Positions 28,656-38,639 of a stretch of 64,000 bases of DNA are shown in pieces (position 1 is the first letter of the stretch; each line of letters opens with the position of its first letter). The notes beneath the pieces were generated by a model, which was not told the origin of the DNA, searched no databases, and was given only the letters and a program-made list of their open reading frames with translations. The DNA is taken from positions 62,001-126,000 of the forward strand of contig CACJWK010000002.1 in NCBI GenBank assembly GCA_902597095.1, written 5' to 3'. This stretch comes from an uncultured Pseudohongiella sp. GTDB taxonomy: Bacteria; Pseudomonadota; Gammaproteobacteria; Pseudomonadales; Pseudohongiellaceae. The position numbers were made by a program, and so were the translations under genes.

Positions 28656-30197
28656 TTACCGGGGCTCGTAAAGCCCCCAACCGCCTCCTCCGGGAGTACG
28701 AATTTCGAGACGATCACCTGCCTCGACTGATAAGGAGCACTTGCCCGGAAGACTATGACCGTTCAACAGATTCTCCCCCTTCGCGCCATCTTCTCCACCA
28801 GCCAGCCCCCAAGGCGCAAACCTGCGCCGCTCTGTCAACAACGTCAACTGTGCGGGCTCTAAAAATTCATACTCTTTGATCACTCCATTACCGCCACAAG
28901 ATTTGCCCGCACCGCCGCTCCCCTGCCTTTCTGAATAACGGGTCACGCGCAGCGGGTAGGACATTTCAAGAACCTCAACCGGTGTGTTCAGCGTATTCGT
29001 CATGTGGCTTTGAGCACAACTCAGGCCATCGACGCGCGGACCGGCTCCCAGACCACCAGCTACCGTTTCATAGTAATCCCATCGCACCCCCGAGGTGGGA
29101 TCTATCCGACCCAGCGCAATATTGTTCATCGTACCCTGACTCGCCGCCGGAATTTGCTCAGGTAGAATCTGGGCGAGAGCCCCGAATATTACATCCACCA
29201 GACGCGTTGATGTTTCCACATTACCCGCCGCAACAGCTGCCGGACGCTCGGCGTTCAGAATAGAGCGTGGTTTGGTTATTATTTTCAATCTTCGGAACAA
29301 GCCCGAACAAGAAGGAGACTCCTCCGGCAACAGACAGCGAAAGCAATAGTAAACGGCAGCAGCAACCACTGATTCCGGACAATTAAGGTTACCTGGCACC
29401 ATGTCTGATGAGCCGGTAAAGTCCAGCTCAACGCTCTGCGCCTCAACAGTCAAACTCAGACAAAGCGGAATGGCTGAACTACCGAAACCGTCGTCGTCGA
29501 GAAAATCTTCAAAGCTGTAATTACCGGGGGTTAAAGCACCGATCAGCTTCGCCATGATCCGATCAGCATAGACGTCCAGCTCACGCATACCGGCATTGAA
29601 TGAGGCACTGCTCAGCTCACCGACCAATTCGCAGAACCGCCGAACGCCAAGCTGATTCGCACCAACCTGTGCAGCCAGATCCCCCTCTAATGCGCCGACA
29701 GGCATCTGCAAAAGATCCAGGCAGGATTGTTGAAGTTGGCCTGAGGAGAACAACAAGGTCGGAGGAATTACGATCCCCTCTTCTTCAAGATGCTGAGACA
29801 CCGGCATGGAACCCGGCGTTTCACAGCCGATGTTGGCATGATGCGCGCGGTTGGCGACAAAGCCGACGATGACATCACGAACAAAGACAGGCGCGATAAC
29901 CGTCACATCCGGCAGATGGGTGCCACCGAGGTAGGGGTCATTAACCACCAGCATGTCTGCGGGGCGCCAGGCTCTCTGGCGGACCAAATCTCCCATAGCA
30001 AACGCCATACTCCCGAGATGCACGGGGATGTGCGCTGCCTGGCCGATCAGTTGGCCATCTTGAGCAAAGAGCGCGCAGGAGAAATCCAGCCGGTCTTTGA
30101 TATTCGGAGAAAAAGCAGCCCGGCGCAGCACTACGCCCATCTCATCACAAATGGCGGCAATCCGGCTGGCGAAAAGCTTTAGCTCTACAGCATTCAC
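28656..30197 (-). CDS. Hydantoinase B/oxoprolinase family protein
   Basis: VLRRAAFSPNIKDRLDFSCALF...VNDPYLGGTHLPDVTVIAPVF...GGAGKSCGGNG...TPGGGGWG. Confidence 0.92.
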   Translation of the reverse strand: MNAVELKLFASRIAAICDEMGVVLRRAAFSPNIKDRLDFSCALFAQDGQLIGQAAHIPVHLGSMAFAMGDLVRQRAWRPADMLVVNDPYLGGTHLPDVTVIAPVFVRDVIVGFVANRAHHANIGCETPGSMPVSQHLEEEGIVIPPTLLFSSGQLQQSCLDLLQMPVGALEGDLAAQVGANQLGVRRFCELVGELSSASFNAGMRELDVYADRIMAKLIGALTPGNYSFEDFLDDDGFGSSAIPLCLSLTVEAQSVELDFTGSSDMVPGNLNCPESVVAAAVYYCFRCLLPEESPSCSGLFRRLKIITKPRSILNAERPAAVAAGNVETSTRLVDVIFGALAQILPEQIPAASQGTMNNIALGRIDPTSGVRWDYYETVAGGLGAGPRVDGLSCAQSHMTNTLNTPVEVLEMSYPLRVTRYSERQGSGGAGKSCGGNGVIKEYEFLEPAQLTLLTERRRFAPWGLAGGEDGAKGENLLNGHSLPGKCSLSVEAGDRLEIRTPGGGGWGLYEPR

Positions 30198-30428
30198 GTC
30201 ACGAATGTCTTAGTCTGTTTCAATGGTGGCTCACCAGCATGGCAGATTACTTAATGCGTCCTTGAGTGACAATTGCTGACGCGACAGAACTGGCTACTTC
30301 GACCCACTTCGCTATAATCTCCACTCCGGCGGTTCTGCAAACACCACCAGACAACATGACCGCAGCCAGCTGAATTTAAGATGCAGCCTCGGGGGCCGTG
30401 CCCTATCGGCTCGACATGACCAAGCCCC

Positions 30429-31322
30429 ATGACTAAACAGCATTTTCTCACCTTAAAAGACGTTTCTCAGCATGAGCTCGAGACGATTGTTAAACGTGCC
30501 ATGGTATTGAAGCAGGATCCTCAGCAAGCCGTGCGAGCTGAGCTCAAGACCTTGGGGCTGATCTTCTCTAAAGCGTCTACCCGGACCCGGGTCGCTTTCG
30601 AGGTCGCGATGAACCAACTTGGCGGCTCTGCTGTTTTCCTCACGGATAGCGACGCACAAACCGGTCGCGGAGAACCGGTTGCTGATACCGCGAGAGTGAT
30701 CTCAAGCATGGTCGATCTGGTCGCTGTGCGCACGCATGCTCATAGCCAACTCGAAGAGTTCGCAGCCTATTCCCGTGTTCCTGTAATCAATGCGCTCAGC
30801 GATGACTTTCATCCCTGCCAGCTTCTGGCTGACGTTCAGACCTTCATGGAAGTCAGAGGGTCTATCAGAGATGCGCGTGTGGCCTGGATCGGTGATGGAA
30901 ACAACATGTGCCAGTCCTACATCAATGCAGCGGCGGCTTTCGGATTCTCACTGTCAATTGCCTGCCCACCGGACTATGAACCAAATCATCAATTACTGAA
31001 AGATAACGAGCACTGCGTGCGTCTGGCAGATGATCCGGCCCAAGCCGCTCGAGGTGCCGATCTCGTGGTAACCGATGTTTGGGCTTCCATGGGCAGCGAA
31101 GCAGAGGCTCTCCAACGCAAACAGCAGTTTGGTGGTTTTCAGGTGACACCGGACCTGATGGCGCAAGCCGCCGCGGATGCGCTGTTCATGCACTGCTTGC
31201 CAGCGCATCGTGGAGAGGAAGTCACAGCAGACGTGATCGATTCCTCCGCCTCAGTGGTCTGGCAGGAGGCGGAGAATCGGATGCATTCCCAAAAGGCACT
31301 GATCGAATTTCTGCTCAGCTGA
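30429..31322 (+). CDS. argF: Ornithine carbamoyltransferase
   Basis: IFSKASTRTRVAFEVAMNQLGG, HPCQLLADVQTF, FMHCLPAHRGEEV. Confidence 0.95.
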   Translation: MTKQHFLTLKDVSQHELETIVKRAMVLKQDPQQAVRAELKTLGLIFSKASTRTRVAFEVAMNQLGGSAVFLTDSDAQTGRGEPVADTARVISSMVDLVAVRTHAHSQLEEFAAYSRVPVINALSDDFHPCQLLADVQTFMEVRGSIRDARVAWIGDGNNMCQSYINAAAAFGFSLSIACPPDYEPNHQLLKDNEHCVRLADDPAQAARGADLVVTDVWASMGSEAEALQRKQQFGGFQVTPDLMAQAAADALFMHCLPAHRGEEVTADVIDSSASVVWQEAENRMHSQKALIEFLLS

Positions 31323-31807
31323 GCCAGCCTCACTCGCAACCACAACATCTAGTGGTGCCTACTGTCTGACGTCATTCTTCCGAAATAACACTGACAAGAC
31401 CCGCCGGGCATTCAAAATTGGATAAATTTTAGCCAGATGGACAGCCAGTAGCACAAAACCGCCCGATCTTGCACCATCTCTGCGCAAAGCAGGTTTAATG
31501 CACATTTTTCCCACAGAAAACACACAGGAAAATCGCTTGCAAACTAGCAGAAACCTCATTATCTTGTGCTTATCGAAGACGACCATCCCAGATGTTGTAT
31601 GTTAGCTCTACAGGCAAGGCAGCAAATCCCGTCATCTGCCAGCCGCCGAGCCCACTAGACCGGCTCATCGGGTAGTGTAGCGCGGGCGAGAAATCCGTCA
31701 TGGATGCCGCCCCAAGGGGCCGACGAGTCTGGACCAGAGGCGGAAAACTGAGGCAAGGGAAAAAAACCCAAGCCGGACGTAAAAAACACTAAAGTCCAGC
31801 GCCAAAA

Positions 31808-31823
31808 ACACAATATATAGTAT
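31808..31823. promoter_or_regulatory. Candidate NrdR box upstream of nrdA (ACACAATATATAGTAT)
   Basis: Close to the NrdR consensus acaCwAtATaTwGtgt; about 290 nt upstream of the nrdA ATG. Confidence 0.5.
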
Positions 31824-32112
31824 AGGCCTTCACCCTGAAAACGCACAAAGCGGAACAGCAGAAGGGATTAAGTCAGTCGGGCGACCGGGCTAGTAGTGGT
31901 TATTTTGCAATCACAAGCAAAAGCCCGATGCCAGGAAGCAAAAAAGCTGGCAGCAAATAACCGCGAACAGTAATTACAGACAGGCAGAGCACTGCGAGTC
32001 ACAGCTGGCCAGAAGTTACGGTCAGAGAGTACAGACAAGAGCTGAGGCCAAGTAGGGAAAAAGCAATAAGAGGCAGTGCGCCTCGCAGTAAAGATCGAAT
32101 TCGGAGCACTTC

Positions 32113-34968
32113 ATGCAAACAGATGTACAGGCCAGCAACGGCCCGACCGCGGGGGCGAATCCCGGCGTAAAAGAAGCCCAAAAGACCCCCTCAACAGCCC
32201 CAGGGCAACTACGGGTCATCAAACGCAATGGCGCTGTCGTCGCCTATGACGAATCAAAAATTTCTGTAGCCATTACCAAGGCTTATCTCGCCGTGGAAGG
32301 CGGAACAGCAGCTGCATCTTCCAGAATTCATGAATCTGTTGCTCGGCTGAGCAGTCAGATCACAGACATATTCAAAAGGCGCATGCCATCCGGCGGCACA
32401 ATACATATAGAAGATATACAGGATCAGGTTGAACTGGCGCTGATGCGTACTGGCGAGCACAAAATTGCGCGCAGCTATGTCATCTACAGAGCGGATCGCA
32501 CACGCATGCGCGAGCAGCAATCTGAACTCCAGCAACCGAAAGAAACTGTGATTAATGTCACCTTTGAGGATGGGCATCAGGGCCCGCTGGACACCGCTCG
32601 GCTTCGGACCGTCATTGACGAAGCCTGCGAAGGTCTAGAAGACGTCTCGGCCGACACGATCTATAGCGAAACACTGAAGAATCTCTATCCTGGCGTAAAA
32701 ATGAAAGACGTCCGTACATCGTTGGTGATGACCGCCAGGACAATGGTAGAAAAGGATCCGAACTATTCTTACGTAACCGCTCGCCTGCTGATGGATACGC
32801 TGCGCTCTGAAGCGCTCAGCTTTCTCGGCATCAGCGAAGCGGCGACGCAGTCCGAGATGCACTACCGATATGCGGCCACACTGAAGCTGTACATTGAGAA
32901 AGGGGTGGAATTGGGATTGCTGTCCCCTCACCTGCTTGAATTTGATTTGGGGGTGCTGGGCGAGGCTCTCAAAGCGGAAAGAGACCAACAGTTTACCTAT
33001 CTCGGTCTCCAGACTCTCTACGATCGCTACTTTATCCACAGTGAAGGCACCCGGTTTGAATTGCCACAGGTCTTTTATATGCGGGTGGCCATGGGTCTGG
33101 CATCGGAAGAGGACAATAAAGAACAGCGCGCGATTGAATTTTACAATCTGCTGTCGAGCTTCGATTACATGGTATCGACACCTCAGCTTTTTAATTCCGG
33201 CACGTTGCGGCCTCAGCTCTCATCCTGCTTTTTAACTACCGTGCCCGACGACCTTTTTGGCATCTACTCAGCAATCCGGGATAACGCGATGCTGTCAAAA
33301 TGGGCCGGTGGGTTAGGCAATGACTGGACCCCAGTTCGGGCTCTGGGCGCACACATCACTGGAACCAATGGAAAAAGTCAGGGCGTGGTGCCGTTTCTGA
33401 AAGTGGTAAATGACACGGCGGTTGCGGTTAATCAGGGCGGCAAACGGAAAGGGGCTGTGTGCTCCTACCTGGAGAGCTGGCACCTGGACATCGAAGAATT
33501 TCTGGAATTGCGCAAAAACACCGGCGATGACAGGCGCCGGGCGCACGACATGAATACGGCAAACTGGATTCCAGATTTATTCATGAAGCGGGTATTCAAT
33601 GAACAGGAATGGACCCTGTTTTCGCCAAACACCGTGCCAGAGCTGCACGATTTGCACGGCATCGAGTTCGAACGGAAATATGAAGAGTATGAGCGTCGGG
33701 CAGCGGCCGGAGAAATCAGGCCTTACAAGACCGTGAAAGCGGCCGATTTATGGCGCAAAATGCTGTCTATGCTCTTTGAAACGGGCCATCCCTGGATAAC
33801 GTTCAAGGACACCTGCAACGTTCGTTCACCGCAGCAGCATGTAGGCACCATACATTCTTCAAACCTGTGCACAGAGATCACCCTGAACACCAGTCAGGAC
33901 GAAATTGCTGTCTGTAACTTGGGGTCAGTGAATCTGGTCAACCATGTCGACGAGAACGGTCTCAATCAGGAAAAGCTGAAGAAGACGATTGCCACAGCCA
34001 TACGAATGCTCGATAACGTCATCGATATCAACTATTACTCGGTGGATCAGGCCAAAAACTCCAATCTGAAACATCGCCCGGTCGGTATGGGCGTAATGGG
34101 ATTCCAGGATGCGCTCTATAAACAACGCATCGCCTATGCGTCAGAGCAGGCAGTAGAGTTCGCGGATATCTCCATGGAGATGATCAGTTACTATGCTGTT
34201 AGCGCATCAAACATTCTTGCGGAAGAAAGGGGGCGCTATGAATCCTACGAGGGCTCGCTGTGGGATCAGGGCATTCTACCCATTGATTCACTGAAGAAGC
34301 TTCGGGAGATTCGAGGCAGCGATTACCTTGACGTGAACTTGGACCAACGCCTGGACTGGGACAGCCTGCGGGCTCGTATAAAAGCAGGAGGCATGCGCAA
34401 TTCAAATGTCCTGGCGATTGCGCCGACTGCCACGATAGCCAATATCACCGGCGTCTCACAGTCCATTGAGCCCACATACCAGAATCTATACGTGAAATCG
34501 AATCTCTCCGGAGAATTCACCGTGGTCAACCCGTATCTAGTGAATGACCTGAAACGGCTCAATCTCTGGGACAACGTCATGGTCAATGACCTCAAATACT
34601 ATGAAGGGAGCGTCCAAAACATTGATCGTGTGCCCACAGAGATCAAACAGATCTACGCCACAGCCTTTGAAGTTGAGCCACGCTGGCTGGTAGATGCAGC
34701 AAGCCGTCGTCAAAAGTGGATCGACCAGGCTCAGTCACTGAATCTTTACGTCGCCGGCGCCAGCGGCAAGAAACTGGACGTCACTTATCGAATGGCCTGG
34801 TTACGTGGATTAAAGACAACCTACTACTTAAGAGCATTGGCAGCGACGACTACCGAAAAATCGACAGTCTCTGACCACAGCCTGAACAAGGTGTCAGCGG
34901 AGCCAACCGCAGCAGCCATACCCAAAGCTTGCTCTCTGGATGACCCGGAATGCGAAGCTTGCCAATAA
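32113..34968 (+). CDS. nrdA: Class Ia ribonucleoside-diphosphate reductase alpha subunit, apparently with two N-terminal ATP-cone domains
   Basis: RVIKRNGAVVAYDESKISVAI... (ATP-cone); NRGGKRKGA-like NQGGKRKGAVCSYLE; RNSNVLAIAPTATIANITG; C-terminal CEAC. Confidence 0.96.
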   Translation: MQTDVQASNGPTAGANPGVKEAQKTPSTAPGQLRVIKRNGAVVAYDESKISVAITKAYLAVEGGTAAASSRIHESVARLSSQITDIFKRRMPSGGTIHIEDIQDQVELALMRTGEHKIARSYVIYRADRTRMREQQSELQQPKETVINVTFEDGHQGPLDTARLRTVIDEACEGLEDVSADTIYSETLKNLYPGVKMKDVRTSLVMTARTMVEKDPNYSYVTARLLMDTLRSEALSFLGISEAATQSEMHYRYAATLKLYIEKGVELGLLSPHLLEFDLGVLGEALKAERDQQFTYLGLQTLYDRYFIHSEGTRFELPQVFYMRVAMGLASEEDNKEQRAIEFYNLLSSFDYMVSTPQLFNSGTLRPQLSSCFLTTVPDDLFGIYSAIRDNAMLSKWAGGLGNDWTPVRALGAHITGTNGKSQGVVPFLKVVNDTAVAVNQGGKRKGAVCSYLESWHLDIEEFLELRKNTGDDRRRAHDMNTANWIPDLFMKRVFNEQEWTLFSPNTVPELHDLHGIEFERKYEEYERRAAAGEIRPYKTVKAADLWRKMLSMLFETGHPWITFKDTCNVRSPQQHVGTIHSSNLCTEITLNTSQDEIAVCNLGSVNLVNHVDENGLNQEKLKKTIATAIRMLDNVIDINYYSVDQAKNSNLKHRPVGMGVMGFQDALYKQRIAYASEQAVEFADISMEMISYYAVSASNILAEERGRYESYEGSLWDQGILPIDSLKKLREIRGSDYLDVNLDQRLDWDSLRARIKAGGMRNSNVLAIAPTATIANITGVSQSIEPTYQNLYVKSNLSGEFTVVNPYLVNDLKRLNLWDNVMVNDLKYYEGSVQNIDRVPTEIKQIYATAFEVEPRWLVDAASRRQKWIDQAQSLNLYVAGASGKKLDVTYRMAWLRGLKTTYYLRALAATTTEKSTVSDHSLNKVSAEPTAAAIPKACSLDDPECEACQ

Positions 34969-35023
34969 TCAAACCAACAACATCGATTCATTGAGAAATT
35001 GTTAATACAAAGAGGTACTCACA

Positions 35024-36322
35024 ATGTTGTCTTGGGACGACTTTAATCAAGAAAACACAGCAACAACTGGCGCGGCAGTGGCACCTCCGCTCCCGCCGCC
35101 AGTCGAAGCATCTGAAACACCCGCGCCAGGCCAGCACCCACTGGAGCCTGCCCCTGCGGTAAATGATACTTCAAGCTCGCAGGGTTTCGCACCACAGGCA
35201 GAAGCTCCTGAAAGCACCAGCAATGAGAACGCCCTGCAGAAAGCAATTGATGATTTGTCCAGTCTTGACGTCAGCGCGGGCGTGGAAGAGCTTGAGGGCA
35301 CAGCAAACCGGGTCGCGGTTGATGATAAGGCCATGATTAACTGCCGAGCTGACCTCAACCAGCTTGTTCCATTCAAATACGACTGGGCCTGGCAAAAATA
35401 CCTAGACGGCTGCGCCAACCACTGGATGCCGCAGGAAGTGAACATGAACGCTGACATAAGCCTCTGGAAAAGTCCGAATGGGCTGACGGAAGATGAACGC
35501 TTAATCGTCAAACGTAATCTCGGCTTTTTCTCGACAGCGGACTCTCTGGTTGCAAACAACCTGGTGCTGGCGATCTACAGGCTGATCACCAACCCGGAAT
35601 GCCGTCAGTACATTCTGAGGCAAGCCTTCGAAGAAGCGATCCATACACACGCTTATCAGTACTGTATTGAATCGCTCGGAATGGACGAAGGCGAAATTTT
35701 CAACATGTATCACGAAATTCCTTCCGTCGCCAAAAAGGCATCCTGGGGACTGAAATACACGCAGTCACTGAGCAATCCTGAGTTCAAAACCGGCACCACT
35801 GAGGACGATCAGGACTTGCTCAAGAACCTCATTGCTTTCTATTGCTGCCTTGAGGGCATCTTCTTTTACTGCGGCTTTACACAAATTCTCTCCATGGGCC
35901 GGCGTAATAAGATGACGGGAACCTCCGAACAATTTCAGTATATTCTTCGGGACGAGTCCATGCACCTGAACTTCGGCATAGACATGATCAACCAGATCAA
36001 ACTGGAAAACCCTCATCTGTGGACCGATCAAATGAAGGAAGAGGCCACCCAGATGATTCTTCAAGCGACGCAGCTTGAGATAGAGTATGCGCGAGACACC
36101 ATGCCTCGAGGGGTACTGGGCATGAATGCCGCAATGATGGAAGAATATCTACAGTTCATCGCCAACCGAAGACTCGTTCAGATCGGCCTTCCAGAGCAGT
36201 TTCAGGGTGTCGAGAATCCATTCCCATGGATGTCTGAAATCATGGATCTGCGCAAGGAGAAAAATTTCTTCGAAACGCGGGTCATCGAATATCAGACGGG
36301 CGGAGCACTTACCTGGGACTAA
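35024..36322 (+). CDS. nrdB: Class Ia ribonucleoside-diphosphate reductase beta subunit
   Basis: [33 protein letters not shown]...[16 protein letters not shown]...[14 protein letters not shown]; low-complexity Pro/Ala/Ser N-terminal extension. Confidence 0.96.
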   Translation: MLSWDDFNQENTATTGAAVAPPLPPPVEASETPAPGQHPLEPAPAVNDTSSSQGFAPQAEAPESTSNENALQKAIDDLSSLDVSAGVEELEGTANRVAVDDKAMINCRADLNQLVPFKYDWAWQKYLDGCANHWMPQEVNMNADISLWKSPNGLTEDERLIVKRNLGFFSTADSLVANNLVLAIYRLITNPECRQYILRQAFEEAIHTHAYQYCIESLGMDEGEIFNMYHEIPSVAKKASWGLKYTQSLSNPEFKTGTTEDDQDLLKNLIAFYCCLEGIFFYCGFTQILSMGRRNKMTGTSEQFQYILRDESMHLNFGIDMINQIKLENPHLWTDQMKEEATQMILQATQLEIEYARDTMPRGVLGMNAAMMEEYLQFIANRRLVQIGLPEQFQGVENPFPWMSEIMDLRKEKNFFETRVIEYQTGGALTWD

Positions 36323-36388
36323 GTTCAAGCGGACAAAGCAAACCCGTGGTCTCCTGAGAGAGGCTGCGGGACGGGATTTCATAAAAGG

Positions 36389-36769
36389 ATGAGCGAAAAA
36401 GAAAAACAAGCTGACAATAATCCAGAGCGCACATTGATAACTCTGGATCAGCTCAGCCAAACGATTGAAGTGATGACCAGTGTTGTCAACAGGCTGCGCC
36501 AGCACCTCAGCGAGCAACTCAGAGAACAGGCCGTCCAAGCTCAGCAGGATGCCCCCGAGCCTCCTTCAGAAACGGAAGACAGCTCACGGGCCACGCCCCT
36601 TCAGCTTAACCGGAATATCAAGCGGTCCAGCGGCCCGGATTCCCAAAACTCCGCAGAACAGACTGAGCAAAAAACTGAGGCTGCTAGCGATAACCAGGAG
36701 CCATTTGTTGTTGAAATCCGGCAGAAGGAAGCCTCACCAACCCGCAAGTCCGACAAAACGCTGCACTGA
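36389..36769 (+). CDS. Hypothetical protein, polar low-complexity C-terminal half
   Basis: Complete 126-aa ORF downstream of nrdB. Confidence 0.55.
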   Translation: MSEKEKQADNNPERTLITLDQLSQTIEVMTSVVNRLRQHLSEQLREQAVQAQQDAPEPPSETEDSSRATPLQLNRNIKRSSGPDSQNSAEQTEQKTEAASDNQEPFVVEIRQKEASPTRKSDKTLH

Positions 36770-36893
36770 GTTAAGAACAGGCTGCGCTCCCTCCGCAGCG
36801 GTGTTGGACTTGATTCCGGTCGACCCTAGTTCCGGTGACTTGCCCGGCACCTTGTGATTTTTTGTTAAAGGCGCCGCCATCAGAGACTACAGC

Positions 36894-37460
36894 ATGCGTA
36901 TTGGTGCTCTTCTACTCGCAGCAGGGTTCAGCAATCGCTTTGGCGGAATTAAGTTGCTGGCCAGATTGGATAACGGATCGACGGTCTTCGCGCAAACGCT
37001 TAATCGGCTGTCTGCCGCCGTTGAAGACGTCGTTATCATAACCCGACCCGATCTCGTCAGCGCACTCGAAGCGGATGAATCGCAAATCCAGTCCTTCGAT
37101 CATGCGGATCAGGGCATGGGCGCATCACTGGCTTTTGGCATGAAATTCACAAGCCATTGGGATGCCTGTATTGTTTGTCTCAGCGACATGCCCTTTGTGC
37201 GCACAGCGACTTATTCTCTGCTCATCAATTTCGCAGATAAAGATCGCATCGTGGTACCAGAATTCGAGGGAACACAGGGCAACCCCGTGTTGTTCGGGTG
37301 CAAGCATTTCGAATCACTTGCCAGACTGCAGGGTGACTCGGGCGGCAAATCACTCCTGGCGCGTCATCCTCAGGATCTAATGTCCATCAAAGTCACCGAT
37401 CCCGCTGTCCTGATGGACATCGACACGCCAGCAGATCTGGCAGAGCTCCAGTCAGTTTGA
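36894..37460 (+). CDS. MobA/MocA-like NTP transferase (possible molybdenum cofactor cytidylyltransferase)
   Basis: GALLLAAGFSNRFGGIKLLARL...DQGMGASLAFG...CIVCLSDMPFV...QGNPVLFG..GDSGGKSLL. Confidence 0.85.
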   Translation: MRIGALLLAAGFSNRFGGIKLLARLDNGSTVFAQTLNRLSAAVEDVVIITRPDLVSALEADESQIQSFDHADQGMGASLAFGMKFTSHWDACIVCLSDMPFVRTATYSLLINFADKDRIVVPEFEGTQGNPVLFGCKHFESLARLQGDSGGKSLLARHPQDLMSIKVTDPAVLMDIDTPADLAELQSV

Positions 37461-37669
37461 CTCCCGATTTCTCGCGTGCCCCGTGCGGGTCAGCCAGAAC
37501 TCAGCCCCAACGAACAAGGCCGCATCCGGGATATTGCCTTCGAAACCGAGTTACCTCTACAATGTCGCCGCGGACTTTGAGAGACAGGTTCTTTGTGAAG
37601 CAAGCAGCCGCTGACTGGCGGCACGGCCCTACTGGATTCCTCTGCATTTACTAAACTGACGCGCGCAAA

Positions 37670-38521
37670 ATGGTTTCTATGTTCAAGCTCTTATTATTCG
37701 CGCTTGCCGTGATTGCGCATCTCGGGAGCCATGCGGATTACGCATCTGCCAGACTTGCCATGGAAGACAGTTCCAATCCGTTAATGCTGGTCTCCACTTC
37801 AGCGGGACCAATCTATATTGAAATGCTGCCTGCAGAAGCGCCAGATAATGTGGCACGCTTTATCGAATTTACCGTGGGCGAAGTACCGCTTACCGAAACT
37901 AATTCAACCCTCACGGCAAGTCCGCGCTACTACAACGGCAGCCAATTTCATCGGGTTATTCCCAACTTCATCATTCAAGCCGGTTCGCCAGAACATAATG
38001 CTCATGGCCGTCCACGAGACTATCTGGCTGATGAAATAAATGCGACCGCCCTCGGCCTCGACCGACTTCCGGTCATACTTCAAGCAGGGGAAATCAACCC
38101 TATCCTGAATGCAGACAGCCAGCAGGAGTTCGCCAGTAGAGTACTAGAGCCACTCTACCGACAACTCGGGATCGAGTCGCCGGAGCAGCTAGAAACTGAG
38201 GAAAGCGCCATAATCGATGCGCTGCAGTCATTGACGGTCATGCGGCTTTACGAATATGAAGGGTACCGCTACCAGAACAGATACCCCACCAGAGCCATTA
38301 CCCGGGGCGTCGTGGCTCTCGCAAATGACGGGCCAAACAGAAACGGTCCAGAGTTTTTCATTTCACTGAGCGACGCCCCGTGGTTAGACGGGCGATATAC
38401 GGTTATTGGAAGGGTTGTTGAGGGCATGGAGACAGCAGATGGCATAGGTGACAAACCGATTCAGCCTGTTAACCCCGATCCAGAGAGCACTCGCATTTAC
38501 TCGATCAGAAAGCTCAACTGA
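37670..38521 (+). CDS. Cyclophilin-type peptidyl-prolyl isomerase with internal insertion and signal peptide
   Basis: GSQFHRVIPNFIIQAGSPEHNAHG; NGPEFFISLSDAPWLDGRYTVIGRVVEGM; roughly 60-aa insertion between. Confidence 0.87.
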   Translation: MVSMFKLLLFALAVIAHLGSHADYASARLAMEDSSNPLMLVSTSAGPIYIEMLPAEAPDNVARFIEFTVGEVPLTETNSTLTASPRYYNGSQFHRVIPNFIIQAGSPEHNAHGRPRDYLADEINATALGLDRLPVILQAGEINPILNADSQQEFASRVLEPLYRQLGIESPEQLETEESAIIDALQSLTVMRLYEYEGYRYQNRYPTRAITRGVVALANDGPNRNGPEFFISLSDAPWLDGRYTVIGRVVEGMETADGIGDKPIQPVNPDPESTRIYSIRKLN

Positions 38522-38639
38522 CGCTGCTTTGCTTACCTGCGTCGCGGTGAATCACAGCATAAGCAGACTCCGTCAAGCCCCGGGGTAGCGACCGTAATAG
38601 AACCCTAGAGTGCCGTTTCCAGAAGACAAAAGGATCCGG

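Noticed and set aside
31640-31800. Possible cobalamin riboswitch upstream of nrdA
   Set aside because: No convincing B12-box arrangement, and the downstream enzyme is a class Ia reductase, which is not B12-dependent.
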